Shown here: positions 30,649-40,521 of the stretch, one piece after another
Layout of the letters: every line of letters begins with the position of its first letter
Position numbering within the stretch: the first letter of the stretch is position 1
Assembly (NCBI GenBank): GCA_037178625.1
Contig: CM074138.1
Coordinates: 930,001 to 994,000, forward strand
DNA: 64,000 nucleotides
Direction of reading: 5' to 3'
Source: Skeletonema tropicum
Lineage: Eukaryota; Bacillariophyta; Thalassiosirophyceae; Thalassiosirales; Thalassiosiraceae
The notes under the pieces: generated by a model
Databases searched by the model: none
What the model saw: only the letters and a program-made list of their open reading frames with translations
What the model was told of the DNA's origin: nothing
Position numbers and translations under genes: made by a program

Positions 30649-32013
30649 TTGATCCAACCTTTCTGGCATGGAGCGACGAAATTTGGGTGTGTTTTCTATC
30701 ATAATCATCCGGATCCGGATCTCATCCGCATCAATGTTTTAGAGTTTTCAGCCAGGTCAAGAGCGTCTCTCCGTCATTACAGAGACATTATCGACAGGGC
30801 AACTATTGAAAGGGAAACTCGTCGATCCACTGCGTCTAAACCGCATCGTACTCGAAAATCCAGGATCATTCACTACCTGAAGTTTTGTGAAATGGTCGAT
30901 GTTAAGGATCCATGCATGGAATCGGCCCCTCTTGAGGCTCGCCATCTCCTCCTTGCATGTTATACCGTCCATCTTATCCAAGGCAATACCATCAAGTCTA
31001 TTCGCATCAAGCACGCTACCCTTCGCGGATATCTCTCTGCTGCGATCGGTCTTCACAGTAATAGAAATCTACCTGACCCAACGGACCCAATCTTCGTGAA
31101 GGAGGACTTGGTCACTCCTCTTCTGCAAGCTGTCAAGTCATACGAATCTGTCAAGAATCGGAAAGAGACGATTTACGACTCTATGCTAGCCAATATGTTG
31201 AAGTTAGTCCGTCTCCAGCAACCTCATTCGTTAGAGTCCTCTATACTGGATTGGATTTTGCTTGGCCGCTTCACGGGGGCACGTCGCAGTGAGTGGTGTC
31301 AGGACGGTCCAGGCATCGAAATGACCGAACCCACAATTGCTCAGGACACACCTCAACCAAAGGCATTTATAGGGGAGGATTTTCGATTCTTTGATAAGTC
31401 TGGCCATCGCATTTATAATTTGACTCCGGCTCACGTTACTGTGGTGGACGGAGTCAAGATTTGTTGGCGTTTTCAAACGAACAAGGACAATGGCCAAGTT
31501 ATTCCTTACAAACGAGATTATGAACGTCCTTCAGTTTGTCCGGTTCTAGCAGCATTTCGTATTGCGCTTCGAGCGTCTGCTCTCAACGTCTCTGCTTCTA
31601 TCCCATTAGCAGTGTACGCAGACCCTTCCTCTCCTACGGGTTATGCCCTTATCAGGGCTTCACAAGTGGCGAAATTCATTCGGGGTTCCGCTCAAACAAC
31701 CTTCAACCTTAGTCCTACCGACAAATCTCTCCTTAACTGGACGTGTCATTCTATTCGTGTCACGGCAGCGAATATTCTTCACAGGGCCAATATGTCCGAT
31801 TCCTACATCCAAACCCGCCTTCGCTGGAAAAGCAACACATTCCTGATGTATCTCCGCAATTCATTCTACTCGGCAGATCAACATACTGCTGCAATGCAGA
31901 TATCTAATATCAATCTCCCTCCTCTGCCTACTACGGACGGCAAACGCTATCGAGATCCCGAACCTCATGAGCTGGCTTATACCAAACACTCTGCTCTAAC
32001 CCGAGCGGAATGA
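30649..32013 (+). CDS. Tyrosine recombinase of the split-repeat element
   Basis: This 454-codon frame is open back to about 30,595 but has no ATG near its start, so its true 5' end is uncertain (another frame, splicing or frameshift upstream). An N-terminal helical core-binding region includes TRKSRIIHYLKFCEMVDVKD. The catalytic half holds the first Arg in LLGRFTGARRSEWCQ (about residue 210), the H-x-x-R box CHSIRVTAANIL (about 366), and the nucleophile Tyr in TFLMYLRNSF (about 400), preceded by RLRW. This is the R-H-R-Y pattern of tyrosine recombinases, needed for site-specific insertion of circular DNA copies. Its place before B1 fits a DIRS-order element. A Crypton is the alternative, but Cryptons lack split repeats. 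Confidence 0.8.
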   Translation: MIQPFWHGATKFGCVFYHNHPDPDLIRINVLEFSARSRASLRHYRDIIDRATIERETRRSTASKPHRTRKSRIIHYLKFCEMVDVKDPCMESAPLEARHLLLACYTVHLIQGNTIKSIRIKHATLRGYLSAAIGLHSNRNLPDPTDPIFVKEDLVTPLLQAVKSYESVKNRKETIYDSMLANMLKLVRLQQPHSLESSILDWILLGRFTGARRSEWCQDGPGIEMTEPTIAQDTPQPKAFIGEDFRFFDKSGHRIYNLTPAHVTVVDGVKICWRFQTNKDNGQVIPYKRDYERPSVCPVLAAFRIALRASALNVSASIPLAVYADPSSPTGYALIRASQVAKFIRGSAQTTFNLSPTDKSLLNWTCHSIRVTAANILHRANMSDSYIQTRLRWKSNTFLMYLRNSFYSADQHTAAMQISNINLPPLPTTDGKRYRDPEPHELAYTKHSALTRAE

Positions 32014-32264
32014 GGTGCGCTTCTTTTTTTACACCATGTTCCTCTGTGTGGTCATTTCACGCCTATTCCCTACGTTCATTCGTCGTCTTTGTGTTGACAC
32101 GAAGTATTCGACATTCTTCACACCTCGTGTCATCACATCTCTCATGGTGGCTGACACTGCCGAATTTACTTCGGCTTTCGAGGCTGGGTCCAAACTTAGA
32201 GTAGTTTGTACCTGATTACTAGAGACATCTTTGCATACACATAACGTAGTCTGCAATAAGCAGC

Positions 32265-32338
32265 TCTAGTACCTCTTTTTCTAGCGTGACAGACCACACA
32301 GGAGGACCAAGGCGCGACGCCGGTTTTCCGCAGGAAAA
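32265..32338 (+). repeat. Split direct repeat B1
   Basis: This 74 bp block, from TCTAGTACCTCTTTTTCTAG to CCGCAGGAAAA, is identical to 32525-32598. It abuts A2 directly; the B1/A2 junction mirrors the junction expected when the two element ends are joined in a circle. Confidence 0.9.
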
Positions 32339-32524
32339 TCACAGGTAGACTTGGCCCGCACGAAATCGGATCTCGTCACACCTGTCTTTCTCCTTGTCTT
32401 TCTTCCGGCTTCTCGCATCGCTCTGGTCGTTAGGGACAGACAGAAGGGATGTTGAGAGAGAGAGAACAGCCATGGACATTGTTCATCAAGCACCAATATC
32501 GTGTAGAACAATCCTATAGCTGTT
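32339..32524 (+). repeat. Split direct repeat A2
   Basis: This repeat of 186 bp matches A1 over the first 113 bases and last ~30 bases. The middle has extra GA-repeat sequence (GAGAGAGAGAGAAC) and 'CCATGGACATTG' absent from A1. Confidence 0.85.
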
Positions 32525-32598
32525 TCTAGTACCTCTTTTTCTAGCGTGACAGACCACACAGGAGGACCAAGGCGCGACGCCGGTTTTCCGCAGGAAAA
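32525..32598 (+). repeat. Split direct repeat B2 (right end)
   Basis: This is a perfect second copy of B1. It defines the right boundary of the element; sequence after AGGAAAA differs from that following B1. Confidence 0.9.
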
Positions 32599-33129
32599 AC
32601 TTATTCAGTTGCAGTTTATGACATAAAGGACAGAAAGTGCGGGTATCTAAATATCTTCCATTTTAGGAATAACAATTTTGGAACTGAAGCGAAGAAGACT
32701 GAAGCAAGATTAGATAAGAAAGAGTAAAATCCTCCTCTAGAGAGAGAAGTATTAAAAGAACTAAAAGGAATTCCAAAGAAGGAAGTAGAACACTAATTAT
32801 GACCGGTTTTAAATAGTTTACAAACCATCGTCATCCGAAGTACAACTACATCGGTTTACACACAGTATTTTCTCTCGCTCTCTGTCTAAGTACCTATGCT
32901 ACAGAAATTGCCCGCCCTAGGATATGCCCGTCCACAGTATTTGCCCGCTCAGAAATCCGGACACAAGAATCCCGGACACTAACAAATGCTGTTTCGGTGA
33001 TTGCCCGGCCCGTCCACGATATTTGCCCGCCCCCACCAGCTGACACTCCCGCGGGCAATTTCTGTGGACACACCCTAACACTTGCGCTGTCTCTAGAGTG
33101 ATTATGATCTTGTACGACGTTACCTGCTA
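32599..33129. other. Intergenic region with repeated TTGCCCG words
   Basis: There is no gene here. Between about 32,905 and 33,065 the words TTGCCCG and CCGGACAC recur several times (GCCCGTCCACAGTATTTGCC, GCCCGTCCACGATATTTGCC), suggesting an eroded short repeat. The left part is purine-rich (GAAGAAGACTGAAGCAAG). Confidence 0.45.
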
Positions 33130-33401
33130 CAGGGGTCAAAAAAGGTGTCTAACACCTCTTCGATACGTACACAAAATTGTAGGAATTGGTACACACCCAA
33201 AAAATGCTTCCCGCATTTTGTGGAGGAGAGACAATAAGCCCTGCAAAGTTTTTCTACGTACACGTAGTACAATTCCTACAGTAGCTACTCCTACCAAATT
33301 CGGGCGGGAACATGACTTTTTCACTGTCACATCAGAAAATGCTAGCTGTTCGCTCAATATCGTTAGACACTTTTTCTGTAATTCACGTTTTTTGACCCCT
33401 G
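33130..33401. mobile_element. MITE with CAGGGGTC termini and TA duplication
   Basis: The 272 bp element has 14 bp terminal inverted repeats (CAGGGGTCAAAAAA at the left, its complement at the right) and flanking TA dinucleotides (33128-33129 and 33402-33403). There is no coding capacity. Termini starting CAG with TA duplication fit pogo/Tc1/mariner-related MITEs. A subterminal GTGTCTAAC word is also shared by both ends. Confidence 0.75.
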
Positions 33402-33518
33402 TAGCCTGATACATATTCTCATAAGTATAATATAACAGAAATTATTATATTATACTTATGAGAATATGTATCAGGTTTTTGACCCCTGTAGCCTGATACA
33501 TATTCTCATAAGTATAGC
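33389..33518. repeat. Palindrome and direct repeat upstream of the P450 gene
   Basis: The segment CCTGATACATATTCTCATAA and what follows (33404-33435) is followed by a short spacer and its reverse complement, forming a ~70 bp near-perfect palindrome to about 33,475. Then TTTTTGACCCCTGTAG and CCTGATACATATTCTCATAA are repeated in direct orientation, ending about 20 bp before the P450 start codon. It looks like a nested or partial second copy of the MITE end. It may affect transcription of the P450 gene. Confidence 0.75.
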
Positions 33519-33536
33519 TTTGAGAGGCTTTCGAAG

Positions 33537-35351
33537 ATGATAATAAGTAGAGGATCTGTCGTAACCACAGCGAGTGCACAACAAATGATCGGTCGCATCG
33601 TCGCTAACACTGACAAGGTCTTCATTCTACAAGATCGAGTTCTATTGTATTATGTTTCACTACTCATTGTTTTTCTTTGGTTTCGATCGAAGGTGGCGAG
33701 GCGAAAGCTAATATCTCCAATTCCTGGCATTGAGATGGTGCCGGGGGGACACTGGCTCTTCGGTCACATCAAACATTTGACTGGGCCCATAATAGTTGAT
33801 CGTGAAGACTATTTTGATCACCTCTTCGTCGATTATGCCAATGAAGAAGGTCTATCGTGTGCATACTACTTCCGTGAGTTCATTTTGCGTGATTTTCCTT
33901 CTATTTACATACTACACTTTTTCATCAGTCTAATCATATTTTCAACTTTGCTCTCTTCTCAATTATCTAAATTTCTAGATCCAACAATCAGTGTTCTCTC
34001 TGCAAAGCACGCAAGAACGATATTGCGTTCAAGCTCCATTAGAGGCTCGGTGAAGATGATAAAGAGGCATGTTCATCGAACGCTGGGACAGAAAAGCCTA
34101 GTATTTTCATCTGGTGGACCTGAATGGAAAAGACAGCGGGGTTTAGTGCAGTATGCGATGAATGCGGATGCCATTATGGAGCACAACTCAATTATATTTG
34201 AGGTGGCAAATGCGATGGTAAAAGTCTTGACGACTTTATGCAAGGTACAATCCGATAGCGTAATTGAAGTCGATTGCGCACATGTTGCTCAGTGCTTTAC
34301 TATGGAGACGTTTGGAAAAATAGCACTGGGTCATGACTTCCACTGTTTTAGTAACTCTGGGGTGAAGAGGTCTAAAGAGGCAGAAGCATTTGCATTTCTT
34401 ACCAATGACATTCCAAAGCGTGGTAGACCACGTGCTGCTTTGAACCCGCTGTTACAGATATATTGCTTACCAACAGCATATAATCGGAGATACAAAAAGG
34501 AGTTTGACGTTGTAGAAAGTTTGCTCAGGTCTGTAATTCGAAGTGCAAAAGATGAAGTTGCTGCTACTTCAAAAAGGGGTAGCTCTAAAAGCAGCGACAA
34601 CAAGTACGGGTCAAGCAAAAAGGCTCGCGATAACCTTCTGACGCACTTCATTCGGACAAGCGTAGATAATTCAGACGACACATTGATAGATATGATGAAA
34701 ACAATCTTATTTGCTGGCTACGAGACCACAGCAATAACAATCACTTTTGTACTGTACAACCTAACGAAATACCCTGAATTCCAAGAGAACTGTTACGAGG
34801 AAGCCCGGCGTATCATGCAAAATGACAACATCACAATCAGTGATCTTAGATATACACGAGCAGTGCTTATGGAGTCTATGCGATTGAACCCAACAGTTAT
34901 ATGGACTTCGAGACGCTTGACGAAGACACTAAATCTTGATGGGTTTACCATACCAAAAGGATTTCGCATGGTAGTACCGCTTAAGAAATTACTTGTGGAC
35001 GACAGGAACTTCGAGAGAGCGAAAGAGTTCATTCCTACGCGATGGGTTAAATGGTGTGCAGAAAAGAACGAGTGGGTCGAGCGTGATCATAGGCAGGAAT
35101 CATCAGATCATGGACAGGTTGTATCTGCAGCAGATCCTGCCAATTTCCTCGCCTTCTCTGACGGAGCCCGCGATTGTGTGGGCAAGCGGCTGGCCATGAA
35201 TGAAATGACAGTCGCATTGGCTAGTTTAATGAAGCAGTTCAGAGTTTCGTATGACGATAATAAACCGGTAGAGTTTCAACGACGGCTCACCAGTTGGTTT
35301 CCACATGAGCTCTACATGAAATTTCACCTGCGCGAAGCTAATGCCGAGTAG
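33537..35351 (+). CDS. Cytochrome P450, two exons
   Basis: Exons 33537-33873 and 33979-35351 give 569 residues. The 105-base intron (GTGAGT...TTCTAG) has no stop in frame, so an unspliced 604-codon frame also exists. An N-terminal membrane helix (VLLYYVSLLIVFLWFRSK) is followed by a Pro-rich hinge. Visible P450 motifs are GGPEWKRQRG (C-helix, WxxxR), the I-helix FAGYETTAIT (O2-binding Thr), ESMRLNP (ExxR), FIPTRW (PERF-like) and FSDGARDCVGKRLA (heme Cys at about spliced residue 511). ER monooxygenase on a lipid, sterol or carotenoid-like substrate is likely. The family is not assigned, though motif style is CYP4/CYP97-like. The start sits just after a palindromic repeat. Confidence 0.85.
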   Translation: MIISRGSVVTTASAQQMIGRIVANTDKVFILQDRVLLYYVSLLIVFLWFRSKVARRKLISPIPGIEMVPGGHWLFGHIKHLTGPIIVDREDYFDHLFVDYANEEGLSCAYYFREFILRDFPSIYILHFFISLIIFSTLLSSQLSKFLDPTISVLSAKHARTILRSSSIRGSVKMIKRHVHRTLGQKSLVFSSGGPEWKRQRGLVQYAMNADAIMEHNSIIFEVANAMVKVLTTLCKVQSDSVIEVDCAHVAQCFTMETFGKIALGHDFHCFSNSGVKRSKEAEAFAFLTNDIPKRGRPRAALNPLLQIYCLPTAYNRRYKKEFDVVESLLRSVIRSAKDEVAATSKRGSSKSSDNKYGSSKKARDNLLTHFIRTSVDNSDDTLIDMMKTILFAGYETTAITITFVLYNLTKYPEFQENCYEEARRIMQNDNITISDLRYTRAVLMESMRLNPTVIWTSRRLTKTLNLDGFTIPKGFRMVVPLKKLLVDDRNFERAKEFIPTRWVKWCAEKNEWVERDHRQESSDHGQVVSAADPANFLAFSDGARDCVGKRLAMNEMTVALASLMKQFRVSYDDNKPVEFQRRLTSWFPHELYMKFHLREANAE

Positions 35352-35423
35352 TCAGAAAGTGCATGTAATTAATGTATTTGATAGGAGTAAATAGTAGAAT
35401 GACAAAAACGTGCTTGTAAATAA

Positions 35424-38400
35424 TTACATTCTGTCTCCTTCGTCAGGATCTTCGTCAACAATCTCAGGAAAATCATCAAGGCTAAAGTCGTCGTCGTCAT
35501 CTCCTACCTCAGTGTCATCATTGTGTCCGTGTTGAGATTTTGCTTCAATCTTCAATCTATCTTCAGTACCTTCGTCAATCTCCATTGTATCAGGTGTACT
35601 CATAGACATGTCATTTGTTGTGGCAGTCTTGGTCATTTTGGTATGTATCCGTTTGTTATCACTTTCGACGGCAGCCGCTTGCTCGATTGCAACAGCAACA
35701 TTTAACGACTCCGACTCCCTCTGCACTGCCTTCGTCGTTTTTGTAGCTTCGTCTTTCTTCGTCTTCAAAGCCGAGCTGTCCTCTTTACGTGTCTTCTTTG
35801 CTTTGGTTGCTGCTTTAGCAGATGTTTCAGCTTTAGCAGATGTTTCAGCGGAAGCCTTTCGATCCTTTTTTGATGACTTCTTTTCTTTCGACTCTTTTGC
35901 TCGAGACAATGATTTCATCTCCGCTTCTTTTTCATTGATAGATTCCATCATAAGAGAAGCTGTCAGATCACTGTTGTTGTCTAGGTTTCTTGAACCTATC
36001 CATAATGCTGGTGCTCGAGGTGTCATAAATGCATCAACTACACAAAGTGTGGAAAAGGCGACCGATGCAACTGTAACGTCTGCGTCATTCTTTAGAAGTA
36101 ATGCTACTTTGCGAACAAGTTCATTTATTGTGCTCCTTCCGCCATCGCCCCATGGCACAGTCATGCAGTTCGTTGCGAATTGCAAGATAGATCGTTTTGC
36201 CTCGGCGTAAGCAAAAATGGAGCTACTTCCGCTAGAATAAAGTTTGGTAAGGCATAAACGAAGAATCGAGTCTATTGTACTTCTGACATTGTTGGGTATC
36301 AGTCCACCAAACGCAGCAACACAAGATGCTAGCGCAGTGGAGGAAATTTCACTGCAAACAGTACAACCGTGGATGATAATGGGAATGTGAGCAAAATAAA
36401 GAAAATAAACACATATCTGAGAATGACCACAACTCACACTAGTTTTGCTCTCTCTCCCAGAGTACCCCATTCATCAAGTCTATCATCTTCCGTTTGAATT
36501 TGCTCCAAAAGACACCCTCCCAATAACACAAGTGCCTTCGACATAGACTTGGCCGTGCCAACAGAAGACATGGTGCTGGAACCCAAAGATAGAGCCACAT
36601 TCAGAAACATTTGAATTGACCTAATTCGCAGAGGAATCGACCCACGCAACCAACCAATTCGTTGTCCTCTAAAATCACCACCACGTTTGCCATCAACAAC
36701 TGACACCAATGCCATAGAGCACGACGATTGCAAGTTTGCTACAGCCATGCCAACGATACGTCGACCTCGGCTTAAAGCACCAGATCCACCACGACAAGAC
36801 TCCATGGCCACATCGAATAGTGCATGACCACACAACCGTAGTTCTACCGAAATAGACATTGCCGAATCAGGTGAAATCAAACCACCCTGTACAGGAGTTG
36901 ATCTTAGGCGCTGTTTCGTAGATCGGTGTTTCCCCTCTGCGGCAAGAGGAAAGGAGAGTAACAACTCAGATACATCCAACAGGGAATCAAATGGAAGAAG
37001 AAGTGCCGATGATGAGAAGATGTTGGCTCGATGGATAGGATACCCTTCCATCTTGATGAGTGATGTAATGTAACTTGTCAAGCACTCGATGCGAATTTGT
37101 AATGCTCTTCCACGGTAGCCATCAGTTGGATCACCACCGCCTAAATCAAGACCCTCAACCTGAAACCCAGTCACGATAGACAACCATTGCTCGTGTTCTT
37201 TCCACACCGTTGGATGTTTTGACGCCTCGTCCTTAATGGAAGAGCTGTCTACAGTTGGCATGGGAAAGAACCCATTAATTGTCCAACGAAGTAGGAAGAT
37301 TCCATCGCGGATACTTTGAGCCCAGACTTTGGATGGAGGACTCCCATCGGATGATCCAGACAGAGGGAACGAAGCTAGCAAACTAGTTGCCGACTTTTGA
37401 ATTGCGTGAATTACTGCAGTATCCGTAGTTAAAGAATGCAAGTTGTTCAAAACAAGCCATACTGCATCCTTCAACCCATGGATAACCTTTTCTGTACGAT
37501 ACAATCTCATTTCCAACAGGGTGATGACCGATGCTGCCGCTCGAAAACTTTCCATCATTACTTCCATACTGTCTTCCTTAGTATTGCTTTGATAGTAGAG
37601 TGAAAGAATGTTATCACGCAAGGCATCCAACAATGAGGAACCAAAGCTTCCAATCATATCACCTTCCACAAAGGCACATTGAGAATCAATCGATAGAGAT
37701 GGGACCAATCCATCTTTGGCATGATCACAAATGGAAGCAATGATACTCAATGCAGCCTGGATGAGACTGTTGGAATGTTTCAATGCTTGTGACATTTCAT
37801 CTTTCTCATCATCGTTGTCATTAGTTTGCATCTGTACATCATTCTTCTTCCTCCTGCCAACAGTCACACCCAATATCCTACATATCACTGTAACTATCAA
37901 CCCTTCATCTAGATTACTTTTGTCGCCTCCTCCTCCTCCTCCTCCAGATATAGCCGAGAATGGAGTACTGGAATGAGAATCGAGATATATTCCATAGGAT
38001 GTAGCTGATAGTCCTCCTGTACTTGCACCACTGGAGTTGTTGTTGTTGCTATTGTTGTTGCCTCCACCACCACCACCACCCTTTCGTTTGCGCTTGTTGG
38101 AAGACGAAGATTTCACTCCCTTTTCATTCTCACCCACAACATCAGCAGCAGCTGTCACAGCCGAAGAAGAAGATGACGAAGATCGTTCCGAAGCACACTT
38201 GTAAAATGACTGAGCCCTCTCTGAATCATTTTGGAATAGACCACCACGTCGACGTATGGATACATCAAGTGATTGCAAGTGTTGCAATAGTTCCTGTTCG
38301 GTATGTTCAATAATTTCTTCTTCTGTAGAGTTGTTGTTGTCGTCAGTATTTGATGATGCTCGAATAAGTTTGTCACGTGAACGAAGTAGATCGAGGAGGG

Positions 38401-38485
38401 ATCGACCTGTGATGGTTTGGTGGTTGTTACCTTCTGATTTGGAGGGTGGTAGTGGTGCTATTGCTGTTGAGGGTGTCATGGTCAT
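35424..38485 (-). CDS. RIX1/PELP1-like ribosome biogenesis protein, two exons
   Basis: Exons 38485-36438 and 36351-35424 give 991 residues; the 86-base intron (GTGAGT...TTGCAG) is phase-matched. The N-terminal part has a Ser/Gly/Asn-rich insert with KRKRKGGGGGGG. Residues about 185-790 are helical and HEAT-like with alternating Leu (for example LLDVSELLLSFPLAAEG and IRIRSIQMFLNVALSLGSS). A segment FMTPRAPALWIG recalls the PR.PP stretch of PELP1. The C-terminus is Lys/Ala-rich, then acidic with DDFSLDDFPEIVDEDPDEG, like the acidic tail and PEIVD motif of PELP1. RIX1/PELP1 proteins scaffold the Rix1-Rea1 complex acting on pre-60S particles in the nucleolus. The call rests on layout and tail motif, so it is tentative. 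Confidence 0.55.
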
Positions 38486-38922
38486 AATAATATGGTGATG
38501 GTGATGTTACTTTTGTCTAAAAAATGTTCTAGAGAAAAAATTTTGATGGACCTGAGAGTTGCTGCCTTCTATCTCACCAAAATGGCCTCATTAGTATTCA
38601 TTATTGTCTACAAATCGTCCACAAAAGTATCCAAATGTCAACCTTCATAACCTCTTGGCCAAGCAAAAAGCAAAACAGGCAACAAGCAACCTCGAGCTCC
38701 TCATCAGCATACCATATATTATGTGCTCACATCATAAGTAGGCATATTGGGTGCGGTCTTCTATCGTTTGGCAATAGGAGTATTTCGCATTACAGCAAGA
38801 AGAATCTATAACATAACATCAATCATAGGCATAGCGCCTCTCTTTCAGTCTCTGACGCTCATCGTGCCATTCTAGAGAGGCATAGCTATTATCTATATCA
38901 GCAACCATATAACATTAAAAAA
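38486..38922. promoter_or_regulatory. Divergent intergenic region
   Basis: This 437 bp stretch lies between two divergently transcribed genes. No open frame or repeat is recognised. Promoters of both neighbours are expected here. Confidence 0.4.
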
Positions 38923-40470
38923 ATGGGAAGCAAACGACGCAACAACGGAGGTAGCAGCAGCAGCAGCCACAGAAGCAACCACAATAAACGAAATAACAAC
39001 AACGATCACAAGCAACAATCACACAACAACAAAAACGACCAACAACAATCTTCATCATCATCATCCGACAACACCTCCACCGACGATCAAGACTTCTGCC
39101 AACGTTTCTTCGGCGATCCCCTCTTCTCCAACCTCAACGTTTCCCTCCTATTCGTCTTTGCGACGATCCTCCCCATGTTGGCATGGATACCCCACTTCCT
39201 CTCGGAATATACTCGATTACGACAAATTCAACAATTGGAGGGGGAACGTCAATTACGTATGCAGCGGGCTAGGATGGAGGTGGAGCATCAGCAGCGGAGG
39301 AGGAAGATGGAGCATGAGAATGCCATTTTGTCACAACAGCAGCAGCAGCAGCAGCAACAGCAAGGGAATGTTGTTGTGCCGAGTGATCGAGAGGGGGATA
39401 TACAGATATTACAGGATTCAATGGGGGTAGATCCAATGTTGAATTCCAAGTCGACAATTCATACGACTACATTTGATCCAATGTACGATGGTACTACCAA
39501 CAACAACAATGGTAATGGGATAATCTTCTCTCGACAAACCGCACAAGAAACCTACCGTCCCACACTCTGTCCCGACGGTCAAACCATCGGATACGACAAT
39601 TGGTTCACACTACGTGATGCCATATCCGAAGTAAATGCCATTGCCGCGGAAGAATTCCTTCGGTGGAATGAGTACCTTATGATTGCATCGAAGAATATTA
39701 GTTCGATGGAACCACCGGTGTATACCCCGCCGGAACCGTTTGTGGTTTGTCCTGGTGTGGTATTGAGTCAGAAGTCGATTTGGGGGAGTGTAGTATTCTC
39801 TCCGACGTATTGGGTATCTTGGATGAATTCTATATTGTCATTCTCGGGGATGATGGTAGGACAATCCTCCTCATCGTCGTCATCTTCTTCTTCTTCTTCG
39901 ACGACATCAAATCACAATAATCATTATGCAGCACGATCCCCCAGATCCAAGAATAAATTGTCTCCCATATTCATCAATGCAGAGGATATCACTATTGAAT
40001 GCGAAATGTGCACGGTCGATTTACCAGGCACGCACTTTTCGTTTGGCCCACACGCCAAGGGGGTCAAGATTAAGGGATTCACATTCAAGGGGGCAACCAC
40101 AAGCAGCTTGACATTCCATCATCACGGGGCAGATGTTCATTTAGAAGATTGCTACTGGCTGTACAACTCGGGTGGGATAGTTAGCAACAATCGAGCACCA
40201 CATGCCAATGTCAATGGAGCAGATGGCTTAATGAGCCCCCCTCCCGGAAGTTTCACGAGTGCTGGTGCCGTTGCCGATTTGAATTCGACGAGTACAGTCG
40301 CATTTTATAGGTGTGTGATTGATGATCAGAAGCAAAGTCCGAGGAAGGCGACTGTCGGTGCGGGTGTGGCGAATGTGCCGGGAATGAATCCTCCGGTGGG
40401 GCATGGACCGGGGGGTGGGATGAATGGAGGTCAGGCGGTGGCTAGTTCATCTTTTACTATTCGGAATTAA
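38923..40470 (+). CDS. Membrane-anchored beta-helix (pectate-lyase-like fold) protein
   Basis: This single exon encodes 515 residues. The first ~60 residues are Ser/Asn/Gln/His low complexity. A hydrophobic segment follows at about 72-91 (LNVSLLFVFATILPMLAWIP) and probably anchors the protein. A charged coiled-coil segment ends in a run of Gln. After a linker comes a region starting YDNWFTLRDAISEVNA, then PIFINAEDITIECEMCTVDL, GVKIKGFTFKGATTSSLTFH and VHLEDCYWLYNSGG. This strand-turn pattern is that of right-handed parallel beta-helix proteins (Pbl/POMP-like), frequent in diatoms. No catalytic residues are evident, so it may be structural. A Ser run and Gly-rich tail are present. Confidence 0.65.
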   Translation: MGSKRRNNGGSSSSSHRSNHNKRNNNNDHKQQSHNNKNDQQQSSSSSSDNTSTDDQDFCQRFFGDPLFSNLNVSLLFVFATILPMLAWIPHFLSEYTRLRQIQQLEGERQLRMQRARMEVEHQQRRRKMEHENAILSQQQQQQQQQQGNVVVPSDREGDIQILQDSMGVDPMLNSKSTIHTTTFDPMYDGTTNNNNGNGIIFSRQTAQETYRPTLCPDGQTIGYDNWFTLRDAISEVNAIAAEEFLRWNEYLMIASKNISSMEPPVYTPPEPFVVCPGVVLSQKSIWGSVVFSPTYWVSWMNSILSFSGMMVGQSSSSSSSSSSSSTTSNHNNHYAARSPRSKNKLSPIFINAEDITIECEMCTVDLPGTHFSFGPHAKGVKIKGFTFKGATTSSLTFHHHGADVHLEDCYWLYNSGGIVSNNRAPHANVNGADGLMSPPPGSFTSAGAVADLNSTSTVAFYRCVIDDQKQSPRKATVGAGVANVPGMNPPVGHGPGGGMNGGQAVASSSFTIRN

Positions 40471-40521
40471 AGTTAACGTTTCCTAAATAATCATCTTGAG
40501 CTACTATGTATTAGATGTTGT

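Larger units (their letters stand above)
26295..32598 (+). mobile_element. Tyrosine-recombinase retroelement with DIRS/PAT/Ngaro-type split repeats
   Basis: The element is 6304 bp long. A left repeat A1 (26295-26448) recurs as A2 (32339-32524). A 74 bp block B1 (32265-32338) directly precedes A2 and recurs perfectly as B2 (32525-32598) directly after it. This A1...B1-A2-B2 order is the split direct repeat structure of PAT- and Ngaro-like members of the DIRS order, which replicate via circles closed at the B-A junction. The only complete gene is a tyrosine recombinase (30649-32013), upstream of B1 as in that order. The 4.2 kb between A1 and that gene holds 61 bp tandem repeats and pyrimidine-rich sequence with short frames; no intact reverse transcriptase or RNase H was recognisable. 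No target duplication is visible, as expected for recombinase-mediated insertion. Confidence 0.75.

Noticed and set aside
26295..32598. LTR retrotransposon interpretation of the repeats at 26.3 and 32.4 kb
   Set aside because: The right repeat is embedded between two B copies, which does not fit simple LTRs, and the coding gene is a tyrosine recombinase rather than a DDE integrase.
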